Origin: Streptomyces lacrimifluminis
GTDB taxonomy: Bacteria > Actinomycetota > Actinomycetes > Streptomycetales > Streptomycetaceae
NCBI RefSeq assembly: GCF_014646095.1
Contig: NZ_BMMU01000034.1
Span: 1 to 64,000, forward strand
Direction: 5' to 3'
Length of the DNA: 64,000 bases
Under the pieces are notes generated by a model that worked only from the letters and a program-made list of their open reading frames with translations, was not told where the DNA came from and ran no database searches. Made by a program: the position numbers and the translations under genes. This document shows, in pieces, positions 16,696 to 26,072 of this stretch (its first letter is position 1; every line of letters begins with the position of its first letter).

Positions 16696-16719
16696 CAGAA
16701 GGGTCCGCGCCGACTTACG

Positions 16720-16959
16720 TCAGTCGTTGACGCAGGTGTTGCCGAACGCCGGGTTCAGCAGACCGATGACGTTGACGGTGTTGCCGCAGACGTTGACCGG
16801 AACGTGGACCGGGACCTGCAGGACGTTGCCCGACAGGACACCCGGGGAGTGGGCAGCGGCGCCGTGCGCGTCGCTGTCGGCGGCGGCGACACCGGCGGTA
16901 CCCGCCACGGCGGCGACGGCAACGGTGGAAAGGGCAAGGCCCTTCGCGATACGCGACAT
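16720..16959 (-). CDS. Short chaplin (ChpF position)
   Basis: A 79-residue chaplin. It has a signal peptide MSRIAKGLALSTVAVAAVAG to about residue 27 and one chaplin domain: HSPGVLSGNVLQVPVHVPVNVCG, split here as HSPGVLSGN and VPVHVPVNVCGN, then NVIGLLNPAFGNTCVND. Both conserved cysteines are present and the protein ends right after the second, as in classical short chaplins. AAGGAG lies 9 bases before the ATG. A BldN-like promoter is seen upstream. Confidence 0.95.
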   Translation of the reverse strand: MSRIAKGLALSTVAVAAVAGTAGVAAADSDAHGAAAHSPGVLSGNVLQVPVHVPVNVCGNTVNVIGLLNPAFGNTCVND

Positions 16960-17297
16960 GGAGAAGTGCTCCTTGGGAGTTGTCACAAACAGTCGGGCGG
17001 GGATGCCCGGCGCTGTGTCAACGCGTGGCACGCGCCCGGGTTGTGCCGCCAATGGGGTGATCTCTCGAATCGCTCGGCTGCACGATTACGACACAGTCAC
17101 CATGAATCACCAACAAATGCGCATAGCGGCTAGAGTGACTCACCTTCTGCCAGCCGCCCCGGTACCGCCCAAGAGATCGACCGCCACCCCGAATCCGTCG
17201 CGTGAAACAGACCGGGAGCACCTGCGGCAAACAAGTGACCTCCAGATTTTCCGTCCGTCGGTCCACGACCTATTTCCCCGAAAGGGCAACGCCGGTC
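16960..17297. promoter_or_regulatory. Divergent promoter region, BldN-like site for the chaplin
   Basis: About 340 non-coding bases between the leftward chaplin and the rightward secreted protein. On the minus strand CACAAC (17040-17045) and CGTTGA (17018-17023) are spaced by 16 bases, resembling the sigma-BldN class. An AT-rich stretch at 17075-17140 (CACGATTACGACACAG, ATGAATCACCAACAAATG) is the likely promoter area for the glycan cluster, but clear hexamers were not assigned. Confidence 0.4.
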
Positions 17298-18413
17298 ATG
17301 CCTCATTCCCCCGGTCTTCTGCTGCGCCGTGCGATGGTGGGCGCTTTTGCCCTCGCCGCGATCTGGACTCCGGGAGGTACGGCGACGGCCGTGCCGCCGG
17401 CCGGCCAGGTGAAGGAGTCGGAGCGCCTCGCGTTCGCCCAGCGGTACCGCGCGCTCCAGCACGGCGGGATCGTCCGCGCGGCCAACGCGTCCATCAGCTG
17501 CCGCGCGACCCTCGGAACCTGCGCGGGCATCCGCAGGGGCGAGCGCCTCGTGCCGGGAGCGGGCGGCGCCAGGGCGGCGGTCAACGGCGACCTGGACATG
17601 TTCTACGTCGACGTCGACAGCGACCCGAACACGTACAACTCCAGCCGCGCGGAGGTCCGGGTGCCGCAGGGCGGCCGGGTCTCGTACGCGCGGCTGTACT
17701 GGGGCGGCAACCTCAGGGTCGGGGAGCAGAAGCCGCCGAAGGACAACGGGCGGGTGCTGATCGCCGAGCCCGGCGGCCAGTACAAGGAGCTGCTCGCGGA
17801 CTCGGTCGTCGGGCACCGGGTGGCGCACGGCGCCGACGCGTTCCAGGCATCCGCCGATGTCACCAAGCTGGTCCGGGCGAGCGGTTCGGGGCTGTACACG
17901 GTCGCGCAGGTCAACGTGGCGATGGGGAGGTCGACGGCCGGCGCGTGGGGCGGCTGGACGCTGGTCGTGGCGTACGAGAAGGCGGCGGAGCCGTTGCGGC
18001 ACCTCGCCGTGTGGGACGGGTTCGACGCGCTGGGGGGCCGGACGGGTGACGGCACCCTGGTCCGATTGGCCGAACTGGCGTTCCCGGCGGGCGCGAACGG
18101 GAGCGCGGGCCTGGTCGCCTACAACGGGGACCGCGGCAGCGCCGGCGACTCCCTGACGGTGTCCGCCGCAGGGCGCACCACCGCCCTCGGGGACGCGGCC
18201 AATCCCCTCGACGACGTGCTGAATTCCACGATCGGCGGAGCTGTCTCGGAGCGCGTTCCGGCGTACGCGAACACCCTCGGCTACGACTCCGACGTGTTCG
18301 AACTGGGTACGGCGCTGCGGCGCGGCGGTGACCAGCTGGCCTTCCGGCTCGTTTCCCAGCGGGACGCGGCGTGGGCCGGCGCACTTTTCGTGGCCGTCGA
18401 CGCCCGGCAGTAG
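17298..18413 (+). CDS. Secreted protein of unknown function (371 aa)
   Basis: A signal peptide (RRAMVGAFALAAIWTPGGTATA) precedes a beta-rich mature protein with phrases such as DLDMFYVDVDSDPNTYNSS, RVSYARLYWGGNL, GAWGGWTLVVAYE and SVVGHRVAHGADAF. This pattern recalls large families of secreted actinobacterial proteins with an internal Tyr/Trp-rich beta-sandwich repeat, but I cannot name a domain with confidence. The CRATLGTC pair of cysteines near the N-terminus could form a disulfide. It directly precedes the glycosyltransferase operon (46-base gap) and may act on, or be decorated by, its product. Confidence 0.7.
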   Translation: MPHSPGLLLRRAMVGAFALAAIWTPGGTATAVPPAGQVKESERLAFAQRYRALQHGGIVRAANASISCRATLGTCAGIRRGERLVPGAGGARAAVNGDLDMFYVDVDSDPNTYNSSRAEVRVPQGGRVSYARLYWGGNLRVGEQKPPKDNGRVLIAEPGGQYKELLADSVVGHRVAHGADAFQASADVTKLVRASGSGLYTVAQVNVAMGRSTAGAWGGWTLVVAYEKAAEPLRHLAVWDGFDALGGRTGDGTLVRLAELAFPAGANGSAGLVAYNGDRGSAGDSLTVSAAGRTTALGDAANPLDDVLNSTIGGAVSERVPAYANTLGYDSDVFELGTALRRGGDQLAFRLVSQRDAAWAGALFVAVDARQ

Positions 18414-18458
18414 CCGAGGTGCGTCCGGCACCGCCACCCGTGAGCGAGGAAACCGCGC

Positions 18459-19640
18459 ATGCAACAGATCGCACCGGACCCCGGGCCACGGGTCCTGCAC
18501 GTCACCCAGCCGGTGGACGGCGGGGCGGCCCGGGTCGTGACGGACCTGGCGCGGGCCCAGCTCGCCGCCGGTCTGCACGTCACGGTCGCCTGCCCGGACG
18601 GCGGTGACCTCGCCGCGCGACTGCGGGCGCTCGGCGCCGACGTACACCCCTGGCAGGCGACCCGCGCGCCGGGGCCCTCGCTCGTCGGGGAGGTGCGGCG
18701 GCTTCGGCGGGTGGTCGGGGCGGTGCGGCCCGATGTCGTCCACGCCCACAGTGCGAAGGCCGGGCTCGCCGCCCGGCTGGCGGTACGGGGACGGGTGGCG
18801 ACGGTGTTCCAGCCGCACGCCTGGTCGTTCGAGGCGGTCGGCGGGCCCACCGCCGCACTGGCGCTCAAGTGGGAGCGGTGGGGTGCTCGTTGGGCCTCCC
18901 GCGTGGTGTGCGTGAGCGACGCGGAACGGGCGACCGGGGTGCGCGCCGGGATCACCGGGCAGTGGCGGGTGATCCCGAACGGGATCGACACGGAGCACTT
19001 CCACCCTGCTCCCGTGGACTCCGTACGGGCCGGGATTCCGCTGCTCGCGGAGGTCGATCCGGCCGCCCCGCTGGTCGTGTGCGTGGGGCGGCTGTGCCGG
19101 CAGAAGGGGCAGGACGTGCTGCTCCGGGCGTGGGGCGAGGTGGCGCGGCGGGTGCCGGGGGCCCGGCTGGTGCTGGTCGGTGACGGTCCGGAAGCCCGGC
19201 GGCTGCGGGCGCTCGCCCCCGAGTCCGTGCTGTTCGCGGGGGCCGTCGCCGATGCCGTCCCCTGGTACCGGGCCGCCGATCTGGTCGTCCTGCCCTCGCG
19301 GTGGGAGGGCATGGCGCTGGCGCCGCTGGAGGCGATGGGCTGCGGGCGGCCGGTGGTCGTCACCGATGTGGACGGCGGGCGGGAGAGTCTGCCCGCCGCT
19401 CTCGCTCCGCGCTGTCTGGTGCCGGCCGAGAACCCGGACGCGCTGGCCGGGACCGTCGCCGAACTGCTGCTCGACCCCCCACTGCGTGAGTCGCTGGGGC
19501 GACTGGGACGCCGACACGTCCTGTCCGCGCACGACGTACGGCACTGTGCCGAGGCCGTCGCGGGCGTGTACCGCGAGCTGATCACCGCGCACGCCGTGCG
19601 GCCCGTGCGCGCCGAGTACAGGGAGTCCATCCACTCGTGA
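18459..19640 (+). CDS. GT4-family glycosyltransferase
   Basis: A 393-residue GT-B glycosyltransferase: N-terminal acceptor domain (VLHVTQPVDGGAARVVTDLAR) and C-terminal nucleotide-sugar domain with VCVGRLCRQKGQDVLLRAW, GDGPEARRL and the EX7E motif (EGMALAPLE) typical of retaining GT4 enzymes. It probably adds a sugar to a lipid-linked intermediate on the cytoplasmic face. The stop overlaps the GTG start of the next gene by 4 bases, the first of a chain of overlaps through the cluster. Confidence 0.9.
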   Translation: MQQIAPDPGPRVLHVTQPVDGGAARVVTDLARAQLAAGLHVTVACPDGGDLAARLRALGADVHPWQATRAPGPSLVGEVRRLRRVVGAVRPDVVHAHSAKAGLAARLAVRGRVATVFQPHAWSFEAVGGPTAALALKWERWGARWASRVVCVSDAERATGVRAGITGQWRVIPNGIDTEHFHPAPVDSVRAGIPLLAEVDPAAPLVVCVGRLCRQKGQDVLLRAWGEVARRVPGARLVLVGDGPEARRLRALAPESVLFAGAVADAVPWYRAADLVVLPSRWEGMALAPLEAMGCGRPVVVTDVDGGRESLPAALAPRCLVPAENPDALAGTVAELLLDPPLRESLGRLGRRHVLSAHDVRHCAEAVAGVYRELITAHAVRPVRAEYRESIHS

Positions 19641-21085
19641 CTGCGGAAAGTACCGTCCCCTCCCCCGGCGGAGGGCCTCGGGAGCACGGATTCTCGACAG
19701 CGTCGGCCGTCTCGGTCATCCCGCGCCGCGGGGCGGCCGGCGGCTTCAGATTCCCGGCCGGCCGACGCCCCGCGCCCCGGCCGGCCTCCCCTCTGCCCCT
19801 GCTCGCCGTCGACAGCAGCGCCGCCCTGCTCGGCGCCCTGGCCCTGACCGGGCCCCAGCGCCACCCCGTCCTCGTCGGCGTGCTGCTGCTCGGTGTGGTC
19901 GTGCTGAACACGCGCGCCTCGCTCTACCGGCCGGGGTCCGTGCCCGCGTTCCTCGACGAACTGCCCGCCGTCTGCGGCCGGATCGCGATGGGCTGGCTGG
20001 CTCTGGCGGCCGTGGTCGGGGCGTACGCGCCCGCCGACGCGATGTCCGCGCGGACACTCGTCCTGGGCTGCGCGGTACAGGTGGCGGCGAGTGCGGCGGG
20101 CCGCGCGACCGTCCACTGGCGGCGGCGCCGGGCGCTGTTGCGGCGCCCGCACTCGGCCCTGGTCATCGGCCCGGCCGGCAACGCCCGGCGCGTGGCCGCC
20201 GCGTTCCTGCGCCACCCGGCGTGCGGGGTGCGGCCGGTGGGGCTCGTCACCGACCATCCGGACGGCGGGGCGGGCCTGCCCGTGCTGACCACGGGCGAGG
20301 AGGTCCAGCGGGCGCTGATCCAGAACGGCGTCCGCGCCGTCCTCGCGGTCCATCCGTCCGTACGGGCCGAACAGGGGCCGCTGCTGAGGGCGTTGGCGGA
20401 GTCGGGCTGCACGGTGTGGGAGATCGACGCCGAGTCGCCCTCGTACGAGAGTGCCGAGCGGCTCGCCGGGTTCTCCTGCCGGCGGCTCGCGATGGTGCCG
20501 GACCGGCCGGGCAGCCTCGGCAAGCGGATGCTCGACGTCGTGGTCTCGGGCACCCTGCTCCTGATGGTCTCGCCGCTGCTGCTGTTGTGCGCGGTGGTGC
20601 TGCGGCTGACCGGCGGGCGGGGTGTGGTCTTCAAGCAGGAGCGCATCGGCCTGGACGGGCGCCCCTTCACCCTCCTGAAGTTCCGCACCCACCGCCCGGT
20701 CGACGAGATGGAGTCGGCGACCCGCTGGAGCGTCGCCGACGAGCAGCGCATGAACTGGTTCTGCCGCCTCCTGCGCCGTACCTCGCTGGACGAGCTCCTC
20801 CAGCTGTGGAACGTCCTCTGGGGCGATATGAGCCTGGTCGGCCCGAGGCCCGAACGCCCTTACTTCGTGGGCAAGTTCAGCCAGACCTACCCCGGCTACG
20901 CGGCCCGCCACCGGATGCAGGCCGGAATCACCGGGCTCGCCCAGATCCACGGACTGCGCGGCGACACCTCGATCGAGGACCGCTGCCGCTTCGACAACGC
21001 CTACATCGACAACTGGTCGCTGTGGCAGGACATCTGCATCCTGCTGCGCACCGCCGCCACGCTCGTCCGCCCGACAGGAAGCTGA
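19637..21085 (+). CDS. Polyprenyl phosphosugar transferase (WcaJ/CpsE type)
   Basis: A 482-residue initiating enzyme of exopolysaccharide synthesis. It has N-terminal membrane helices (about 50-160), a cytoplasmic Rossmann-like CoA-binding_3 segment (SALVIGPAGNARRVAAAF), one more membrane helix after GKRMLDVVVSG, and the catalytic Bac_transf domain (FKQERIGLDGRPFTLLKFRTH; TSLDELLQLWNVLWGDMSLVGPRPERP). It transfers a sugar-1-phosphate from a nucleotide sugar to undecaprenyl phosphate. GTG start overlaps the previous stop (GTGA). Its presence shows that the cluster makes a lipid-carrier-assembled polymer. Confidence 0.93.
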   Translation: MTAESTVPSPGGGPREHGFSTASAVSVIPRRGAAGGFRFPAGRRPAPRPASPLPLLAVDSSAALLGALALTGPQRHPVLVGVLLLGVVVLNTRASLYRPGSVPAFLDELPAVCGRIAMGWLALAAVVGAYAPADAMSARTLVLGCAVQVAASAAGRATVHWRRRRALLRRPHSALVIGPAGNARRVAAAFLRHPACGVRPVGLVTDHPDGGAGLPVLTTGEEVQRALIQNGVRAVLAVHPSVRAEQGPLLRALAESGCTVWEIDAESPSYESAERLAGFSCRRLAMVPDRPGSLGKRMLDVVVSGTLLLMVSPLLLLCAVVLRLTGGRGVVFKQERIGLDGRPFTLLKFRTHRPVDEMESATRWSVADEQRMNWFCRLLRRTSLDELLQLWNVLWGDMSLVGPRPERPYFVGKFSQTYPGYAARHRMQAGITGLAQIHGLRGDTSIEDRCRFDNAYIDNWSLWQDICILLRTAATLVRPTGS

Positions 21086-21090
21086 GCGCA

Positions 21091-22428
21091 GTGAGCCACA
21101 GCCCCGCGCTGACGTTGCCGCGCCGAGCGCCCTTCCCGCGCGTCGCGTCGTTCGCTCCGCTCCTGCCCGTGTTCCTGGTGATCGCCCTGCTGGCGCTGCC
21201 GGCCGCGCAGGGCACCGACGGCGGCGCGACCCCGGCCGACGCCGTCTCCGGGCTGGTGGTCCTCCACTGCGCGATCCGGCTCGTACGGGAGCGGCGGCGC
21301 CCCCTGTCCCGCACGGCCGCCGTGGTGCTCGGGCTGCCGGTGGTCGGGCTCGCGGTCGCGGCTGTCGGGGCGTCGTCGCCGGCGGCCGGGATCGGGGGCC
21401 TGGGACGCTACCTCCAGATCTTCGTGCTGGTCCCGGCGTCCGTGCTGCTGCTGGTCCGGGACCGGCGTGACTTCCGGGTGCTGGCCTGGGCGTTCATCGG
21501 GCTCGCCCTGTTCCAGGGGGCGGTCGGGGTGCACCAGTTCGTGACCGGGACCGGTGCCTCCTACCAGGGTGAGGAGATCCGGGCGGTGGGCACGTTCGGG
21601 CCCACCGACGTGATGGGCATGGCGACCGTGGTGTCCTTCGGGCTGATGTGCTCGGTGGGGCTGGCCCTCGGGTCGGGTGCCGCCCGGCAGCGGGCCGTCG
21701 CCGCCGGCTGCGCCCTGGTGCTGCTCGCCCCGCTCGCCGTCTCCTTCAGCCGGGGCGCCTGGATCGCCACCGCGGCGGCCTGCACGCTGCAGCTGGTGCT
21801 GGCCGGGATGCGGCGCGCCCTGAAGGTGGGCGCGGTGGTGGCCGCCTCGGCGGTGATCCTGGTCGGCGGTCTCGGCCTCGGTTCGGCGATGCTCCAGGAG
21901 CGGATCAGCAGCATCACCCAGGTCACAGACGCCCCCGACCAGTCGGTCACCGACCGGTACACGATGTGGGCTGCGGCGACCGACATGTGGAGCCAACACC
22001 CGCTCACCGGCGTCGGGTTGAAGGGGTTCCCGGAACACCGCGACGGACACGCCTCGTTGGCCCTGTCCTCGGGCAGCGACACGGAGGGCGCCGGCGCCGC
22101 GTTCCGCAAGCAGCCGCTGCTGTCCCCGCACAACATGTACCTGCTGGTGCTCAGCGAGCAGGGCCTCATCGGGCTGCTGGCCCTCGGGGGCAGTTGGCTG
22201 GCGTTGCTGGTGTGCGGCCTGCGGGGGCTGGTGCGGGCCCGGCGGTCGGCGCCCGCCGGGCTCGACTGCGCTCTCGTCGCCTGCGGGCTGCTGATCTGGC
22301 AGCTGATCGACTTCCTGTACGCCGACATCGGCGGGCCCGCGACCGTGCTGACCGCCGTCGCCTTCGGCCTCGCCGCCTGGTGGGCCCTCGTCGGTGGCGA
22401 CGACATGCCCGAGGCCTCGGCGCGGTGA
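21091..22428 (+). CDS. O-antigen ligase/polymerase-like membrane protein (Wzy type)
   Basis: A 445-residue polytopic membrane protein with about 10-12 helices and a large loop before the last helices (RYTMWAAATDMWSQHPLTGVGLKGF, then HNMYLLVLSEQGLIGLL). This is the arrangement of the Wzy_C/O-antigen ligase family, which polymerises or transfers lipid-linked oligosaccharides outside the membrane. GTG at 21091 is chosen since it begins 5 bases after the previous stop; the longer open frame is a shadow of the transferase. Its stop overlaps the flippase start. Confidence 0.88.
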   Translation: MSHSPALTLPRRAPFPRVASFAPLLPVFLVIALLALPAAQGTDGGATPADAVSGLVVLHCAIRLVRERRRPLSRTAAVVLGLPVVGLAVAAVGASSPAAGIGGLGRYLQIFVLVPASVLLLVRDRRDFRVLAWAFIGLALFQGAVGVHQFVTGTGASYQGEEIRAVGTFGPTDVMGMATVVSFGLMCSVGLALGSGAARQRAVAAGCALVLLAPLAVSFSRGAWIATAAACTLQLVLAGMRRALKVGAVVAASAVILVGGLGLGSAMLQERISSITQVTDAPDQSVTDRYTMWAAATDMWSQHPLTGVGLKGFPEHRDGHASLALSSGSDTEGAGAAFRKQPLLSPHNMYLLVLSEQGLIGLLALGGSWLALLVCGLRGLVRARRSAPAGLDCALVACGLLIWQLIDFLYADIGGPATVLTAVAFGLAAWWALVGGDDMPEASAR

Positions 22429-24176
22429 ACGCGACGCCTCCTCGGGCCGAGAAAGAGACCAGGGTGACGCTGCCCGCGGCACGCGCCGCTTCGCCGGCCG
22501 CGGAGGGGAGCGGAGAGGAGGGGGACGGCAACGAGCCCGCCGGACTGGCCCCCGTTTCCCGCGGGTTCCTCGCCAAGGCCACGCTCATCACGGCCGTCCT
22601 CTCGGTCGCGGGCGCGCTGCTCGGGCTGGTCCGGGACCAGTCGCTGGCCCGGCTGTTCGGGGCCGGCAGTGACACGGACGCCTTCCTGGTCGCCTGGACC
22701 GTGCCGGAGTTCGCGGCGACGCTGCTCATCGAGGACGGGCTGGCCTTCGTCCTGATCCCGGCGTTCAGCATGGCGCTGGCCCGGCGCGCCCAGGGTGCCC
22801 CGGGCGATCCGGTGCGGGCGCTGGTCGCCACGACGCTGCCCCGGCTGGCGCTGGCGTTCACGGCGGTCGGCGCGCTGCTGATCGCCACCGCTCCCTACCT
22901 GGTCGAGGCGCTCGCCCCCGGCCTGCCCGACCCGTCGCTCGCCGTGGACTGCACCCGCCTCACCGCCACCTGCGTGCTCAGCTTCGGACTCGCCGGGTAC
23001 TGCAGCGCGGCCCTGCGCGCGCACCGGCGGTTCCTGGCGCCGGCGGCGATCTACGTGGCCTACAACACCGGCATCATCACGGCGATGTTCGTGCTGGGCG
23101 GGCGCTGGGGGGTGCGCTCGGCGGCGGCCGGGGTCGCGGTGGGCGGCGCACTGATGGTTGTCACCCAACTCCCCTCTGTTCTTCGGCAGTTGCGGCGACG
23201 CCGGTCGGCCGTGCCGGAGGAGATCGTGGTGGAGGAGACGTCCGGGGCGCCGATGGCGTTCGCGCTCGTCGCACCCGTGCTGCTCTTCGCGCTGACCCGG
23301 CAGTCGCAGGTGCTCATCGAGCGGTTCCTCGCCTCCACCCTCCCCGCCGGGGCCATCTCGCACCTGAACTACGCGCAGAAGGTGGCGCAGATCCCGATGA
23401 CGCTGTCGCTGATGCTGTGCACGGTCACCTTCCCGGTGGTCGCGCAGGCGATCGCGGAGGGCGACACCGAGCGGGCCCGCAGCCGGGTGGAGCGCGACAT
23501 CGCGCTGGCCGCCTGGGTGGTGCTGCTCGGCGCCGCCTCGGTGATCGCCTGTGCGCCGCAGGTCATCGAACTCCTCTTCCAGCGGGGCGCGTTCACCGCC
23601 CGGGACACCGAGGCGACGGCCACCGTGATGCGCGTGTACGCGGTCGGGCTGCTCGGGCACACCCTGGTCGGCGCGCTCGTCCGCTCCTACTTCTCCTCGA
23701 ACCGGCCGACCTGGTACCCGCTGGCCGCGATGGCCGTGGGCATCGTCGCGACCTCGTGGATCGGCGCGTGGGCGGTCGGTCCGTGGGGGGTGTGCGGAAT
23801 CGCCGCCGCCAACGCCGCCGGGATCACGCTGTCGGCCGCACTGCTGCTGTACGGGATGGGCCCGCGCAGTGTGCCGATCCGGACCGGGCAGGTGCTGGCC
23901 GAACTGAGCAAGCCGGTACGCGCAGCGGTGTGCGCGACGGCCGCGGGGGCGTTCGTGACCAGCCGGATCGACGGGCCCACGGGACTCGCCGCCGGTACGG
24001 CGACCGTCACCGTCGTCTACTTCCTGCTCGGCCGGCTCATGCGGGCCCAGGCCGTGCAGAGCCTCGTACTCGCACTCCGTTCCGTACGCTCCATGACCCG
24101 AAGGCTTCCGCATGCCCGCAAGCGCACCCCCTCCCACGCCCGCCCCCGTACCCGCCGCCGCGACCGGGTCCGCTGA
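22425..24176 (+). CDS. MurJ/MviN-type lipid-linked oligosaccharide flippase
   Basis: A 583-residue MOP-superfamily transporter with about 14 helices, starting after a hydrophilic N-terminus of about 45 residues (SRGFLAKATLITAVLSVAGALLGLVRDQ, shown in part; RLFGAGSDTDAFLVAWTVPE; LFQRGAFTARDTEAT). These are MurJ-family signatures rather than those of classical Wzx. In a glycan cluster it most likely flips the undecaprenyl-linked repeat unit; it is probably a paralogue of the essential lipid II flippase. It starts with GTG overlapping the previous stop by 4 bases. The C-terminus is very basic. Confidence 0.9.
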   Translation: MNATPPRAEKETRVTLPAARAASPAAEGSGEEGDGNEPAGLAPVSRGFLAKATLITAVLSVAGALLGLVRDQSLARLFGAGSDTDAFLVAWTVPEFAATLLIEDGLAFVLIPAFSMALARRAQGAPGDPVRALVATTLPRLALAFTAVGALLIATAPYLVEALAPGLPDPSLAVDCTRLTATCVLSFGLAGYCSAALRAHRRFLAPAAIYVAYNTGIITAMFVLGGRWGVRSAAAGVAVGGALMVVTQLPSVLRQLRRRRSAVPEEIVVEETSGAPMAFALVAPVLLFALTRQSQVLIERFLASTLPAGAISHLNYAQKVAQIPMTLSLMLCTVTFPVVAQAIAEGDTERARSRVERDIALAAWVVLLGAASVIACAPQVIELLFQRGAFTARDTEATATVMRVYAVGLLGHTLVGALVRSYFSSNRPTWYPLAAMAVGIVATSWIGAWAVGPWGVCGIAAANAAGITLSAALLLYGMGPRSVPIRTGQVLAELSKPVRAAVCATAAGAFVTSRIDGPTGLAAGTATVTVVYFLLGRLMRAQAVQSLVLALRSVRSMTRRLPHARKRTPSHARPRTRRRDRVR

Positions 24177-24912
24177 CCGCACCCGGAGAGCCGACCGCCC
24201 GGGGTCCGTGCCCTGGGTGGCGATGTACCACTCGGTGGACGACTGTTCGGACGACCCGTACCGCGTCACGGTCACACCCGAGCGCCTCGACGCCCAACTG
24301 CGGTGGCTGCACCGGCGCGGGCTCCGGGGCGTGGGGGTGGCCGAGCTGCTCGCCGCCCGCTCCCGGGGCGAGGGGCGCGGGCTCGTCGGGCTCACCTTCG
24401 ACGACGGATACGCCGACTTCCTGACCAACGCCCTTCCGGTGCTGGAGCGTTGGGAGTGCGGCGCGACCCTCTTCGTCCTGCCGGGACGGCTCGGCGGGGA
24501 GAACGCCTGGGATCCGCTGGGCCCGCGCAAACCGCTGCTGACGGCGGACGGCATCCGTGCCGTCGCCGGGGCCGGTGTCGAGATCGGGTCGCACGGGCTG
24601 ACACACGTCGACCTGACGAAGGCGGACGACGAGCTGCTGCGCGCCGAGGTCGCCGAAAGCAGAGCGGTGCTCACGGAGTTGAGCGGTGCTCCGGTCGAGG
24701 GGTTCTGCTACCCGTACGGGACGGTCGACCAGCGGGCTGTCGATGCCGTGCGGGCGGCCGGTTACGGATACGGCTGCGCGATCGACCCCGGCGGACTGAA
24801 CGGCGTCCACGTCCTCCCCCGCGTCCACATCGGCGAGAACGACACCGCCGTACGCCTGCATCTCAAGTACCGGCTGCACCGGCTGCGGCGCCGGCCGGTC
24901 GAGGGGGCGTGA
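24112..24912 (+). CDS. Polysaccharide deacetylase (NodB/CE4)
   Basis: A 266-residue CE4 enzyme. Motif 1 TFDDG has the catalytic base and metal ligand at Asp97-Asp98. Motif 2 SHGLTH has His161 and His165. Motif 3 GFCYPYG follows. No signal peptide is evident; the first 30 residues are Pro/Ala-rich. This suggests deacetylation of an intracellular or lipid-linked intermediate, unless the start is misjudged. It overlaps the flippase gene by 65 bases in another frame and the next gene by 4. It implies that the polymer contains N-acetylated sugars. Confidence 0.9.
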   Translation: MPASAPPPTPAPVPAAATGSADRTRRADRPGSVPWVAMYHSVDDCSDDPYRVTVTPERLDAQLRWLHRRGLRGVGVAELLAARSRGEGRGLVGLTFDDGYADFLTNALPVLERWECGATLFVLPGRLGGENAWDPLGPRKPLLTADGIRAVAGAGVEIGSHGLTHVDLTKADDELLRAEVAESRAVLTELSGAPVEGFCYPYGTVDQRAVDAVRAAGYGYGCAIDPGGLNGVHVLPRVHIGENDTAVRLHLKYRLHRLRRRPVEGA

Positions 24913-26072
24913 CGGCGATGAAGGCCCTGCACATCATCACCGGCCTCGGGGTCGGCGGCGCCGAGCAGCAACTCCGGCTGCTGCTGCGGCACTTGCCGGT
25001 CGACTGCGACGTCGTGACGCTCACCAACCCGGGCTCGGTCGCCGACGGTCTGATCGCCGACGGCGTCCGGGTCGTCCACCTCGGCATGGCCGGCAACCGC
25101 GACCTCGCCGCCCTGCCCCGCCTGGTGAACGTCATCCGTTCCGGCGGCTACGACCTCGTCCACACCCACCTCTACCGGGCCTGCGTGTACGGCAGGATCG
25201 CCGCGCGGCTCGCGGGCGTCCGCGCGATCGTCGCCACCGAACACTCCCTCGGCGACTCGCAGATGGAGGGACGGCGGCTGACCGCCGGGGTCCGCGCGCT
25301 GTATCTCGCCGGCGAACGCCTCGGCCGCACCACCGTCGCCGTGTCCCCCACGGTCGCCGAGCGGCTCCGCCGCTGGGGTGTGCCCGCGCCCCGGATCGAG
25401 GTCGTCCCCAACGGCATCGACCTGGCCCGCTTCCGCTTCGACCCGGTCGCCCGGCACCGCACCCGCCAGCGCCTCGGGCTGCCCGAGGGGGCGTACGTCG
25501 TCGGCGGCGTCGGACGGCTCGCACCGGGCAAGCGTTTCGGTGACATCATCGGCGCTCTGGCCCAACTCCCCGACGACTACTGGCTGTTGCTCGTCGGCGG
25601 CGGCCCCGAGGAGCACGTCCTGCGGCGCACCGCGAGCGCGGCGGGCGTCGCCGACCGGGTGCTGTTCACCGGCGAACGCCCCTACGTACCGGACGGCACC
25701 CCCGGCCCCGACCTGCCCTCCCTCACCTCCGCGATGGACCTGCTCGCCTCGCCCTGCCCGGAGGAGGCATTCGGCCTCGCGGCCGTGGAGGCGCTGGCCG
25801 CCGGGCTGCCCGTCCGGTACGTGTCCTGCCCGGCGATCGAGGACCTGCCCCCGGAGGCCGCCGAGGGCGCCCGGCGCGTACCCGGCGGCGCGGACTCCTT
25901 CGCGCGCGCCCTCACCGAGGCCCGCGCGCTGGGCCCGCAGGACCGCACGCCCCCCGCCGCCGCCCACCACTACGACATCACCCGCAGCGCCGCCCAGCTC
26001 ATGGACGTGTACGCGGCGACCACCCCTGCCATGAAGCAGTCCCCGTCACCTCAGGGAGCCCCATCCTCATGA
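24909..26072 (+). CDS. GT4-family glycosyltransferase
   Basis: A 387-residue GT-B enzyme: LHIITGLGVGGAEQQLRLLL at the N-terminus, VVPNGIDLARF after the interdomain linker, GVGRLAPGKRFGDIIGAL, LLVGGGPEE and the EX7E motif within CPEEAFGLAAVEALAAGLP. It is a second retaining transferase for the repeat unit. GTG at 24909 overlaps the deacetylase stop; ATG at 24918 is an alternative. It overlaps the next gene as ATGA. Confidence 0.9.
   Translation: MTAMKALHIITGLGVGGAEQQLRLLLRHLPVDCDVVTLTNPGSVADGLIADGVRVVHLGMAGNRDLAALPRLVNVIRSGGYDLVHTHLYRACVYGRIAARLAGVRAIVATEHSLGDSQMEGRRLTAGVRALYLAGERLGRTTVAVSPTVAERLRRWGVPAPRIEVVPNGIDLARFRFDPVARHRTRQRLGLPEGAYVVGGVGRLAPGKRFGDIIGALAQLPDDYWLLLVGGGPEEHVLRRTASAAGVADRVLFTGERPYVPDGTPGPDLPSLTSAMDLLASPCPEEAFGLAAVEALAAGLPVRYVSCPAIEDLPPEAAEGARRVPGGADSFARALTEARALGPQDRTPPAAAHHYDITRSAAQLMDVYAATTPAMKQSPSPQGAPSS

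Noticed and set aside
15379..17133. Long + strand frame over the PAT-repeat gene and chaplin
   Set aside because: The repeats on the minus strand produce Arg/Gly-rich mirror repeats; the minus frames have signal peptides, ribosome sites and terminators.
21561..24674. 1037-codon open frame opposite the Wzy-like and flippase genes
   Set aside because: Overlaps three real genes with clear motifs and coupled starts; it has low-complexity Arg/Gly/Gln content.
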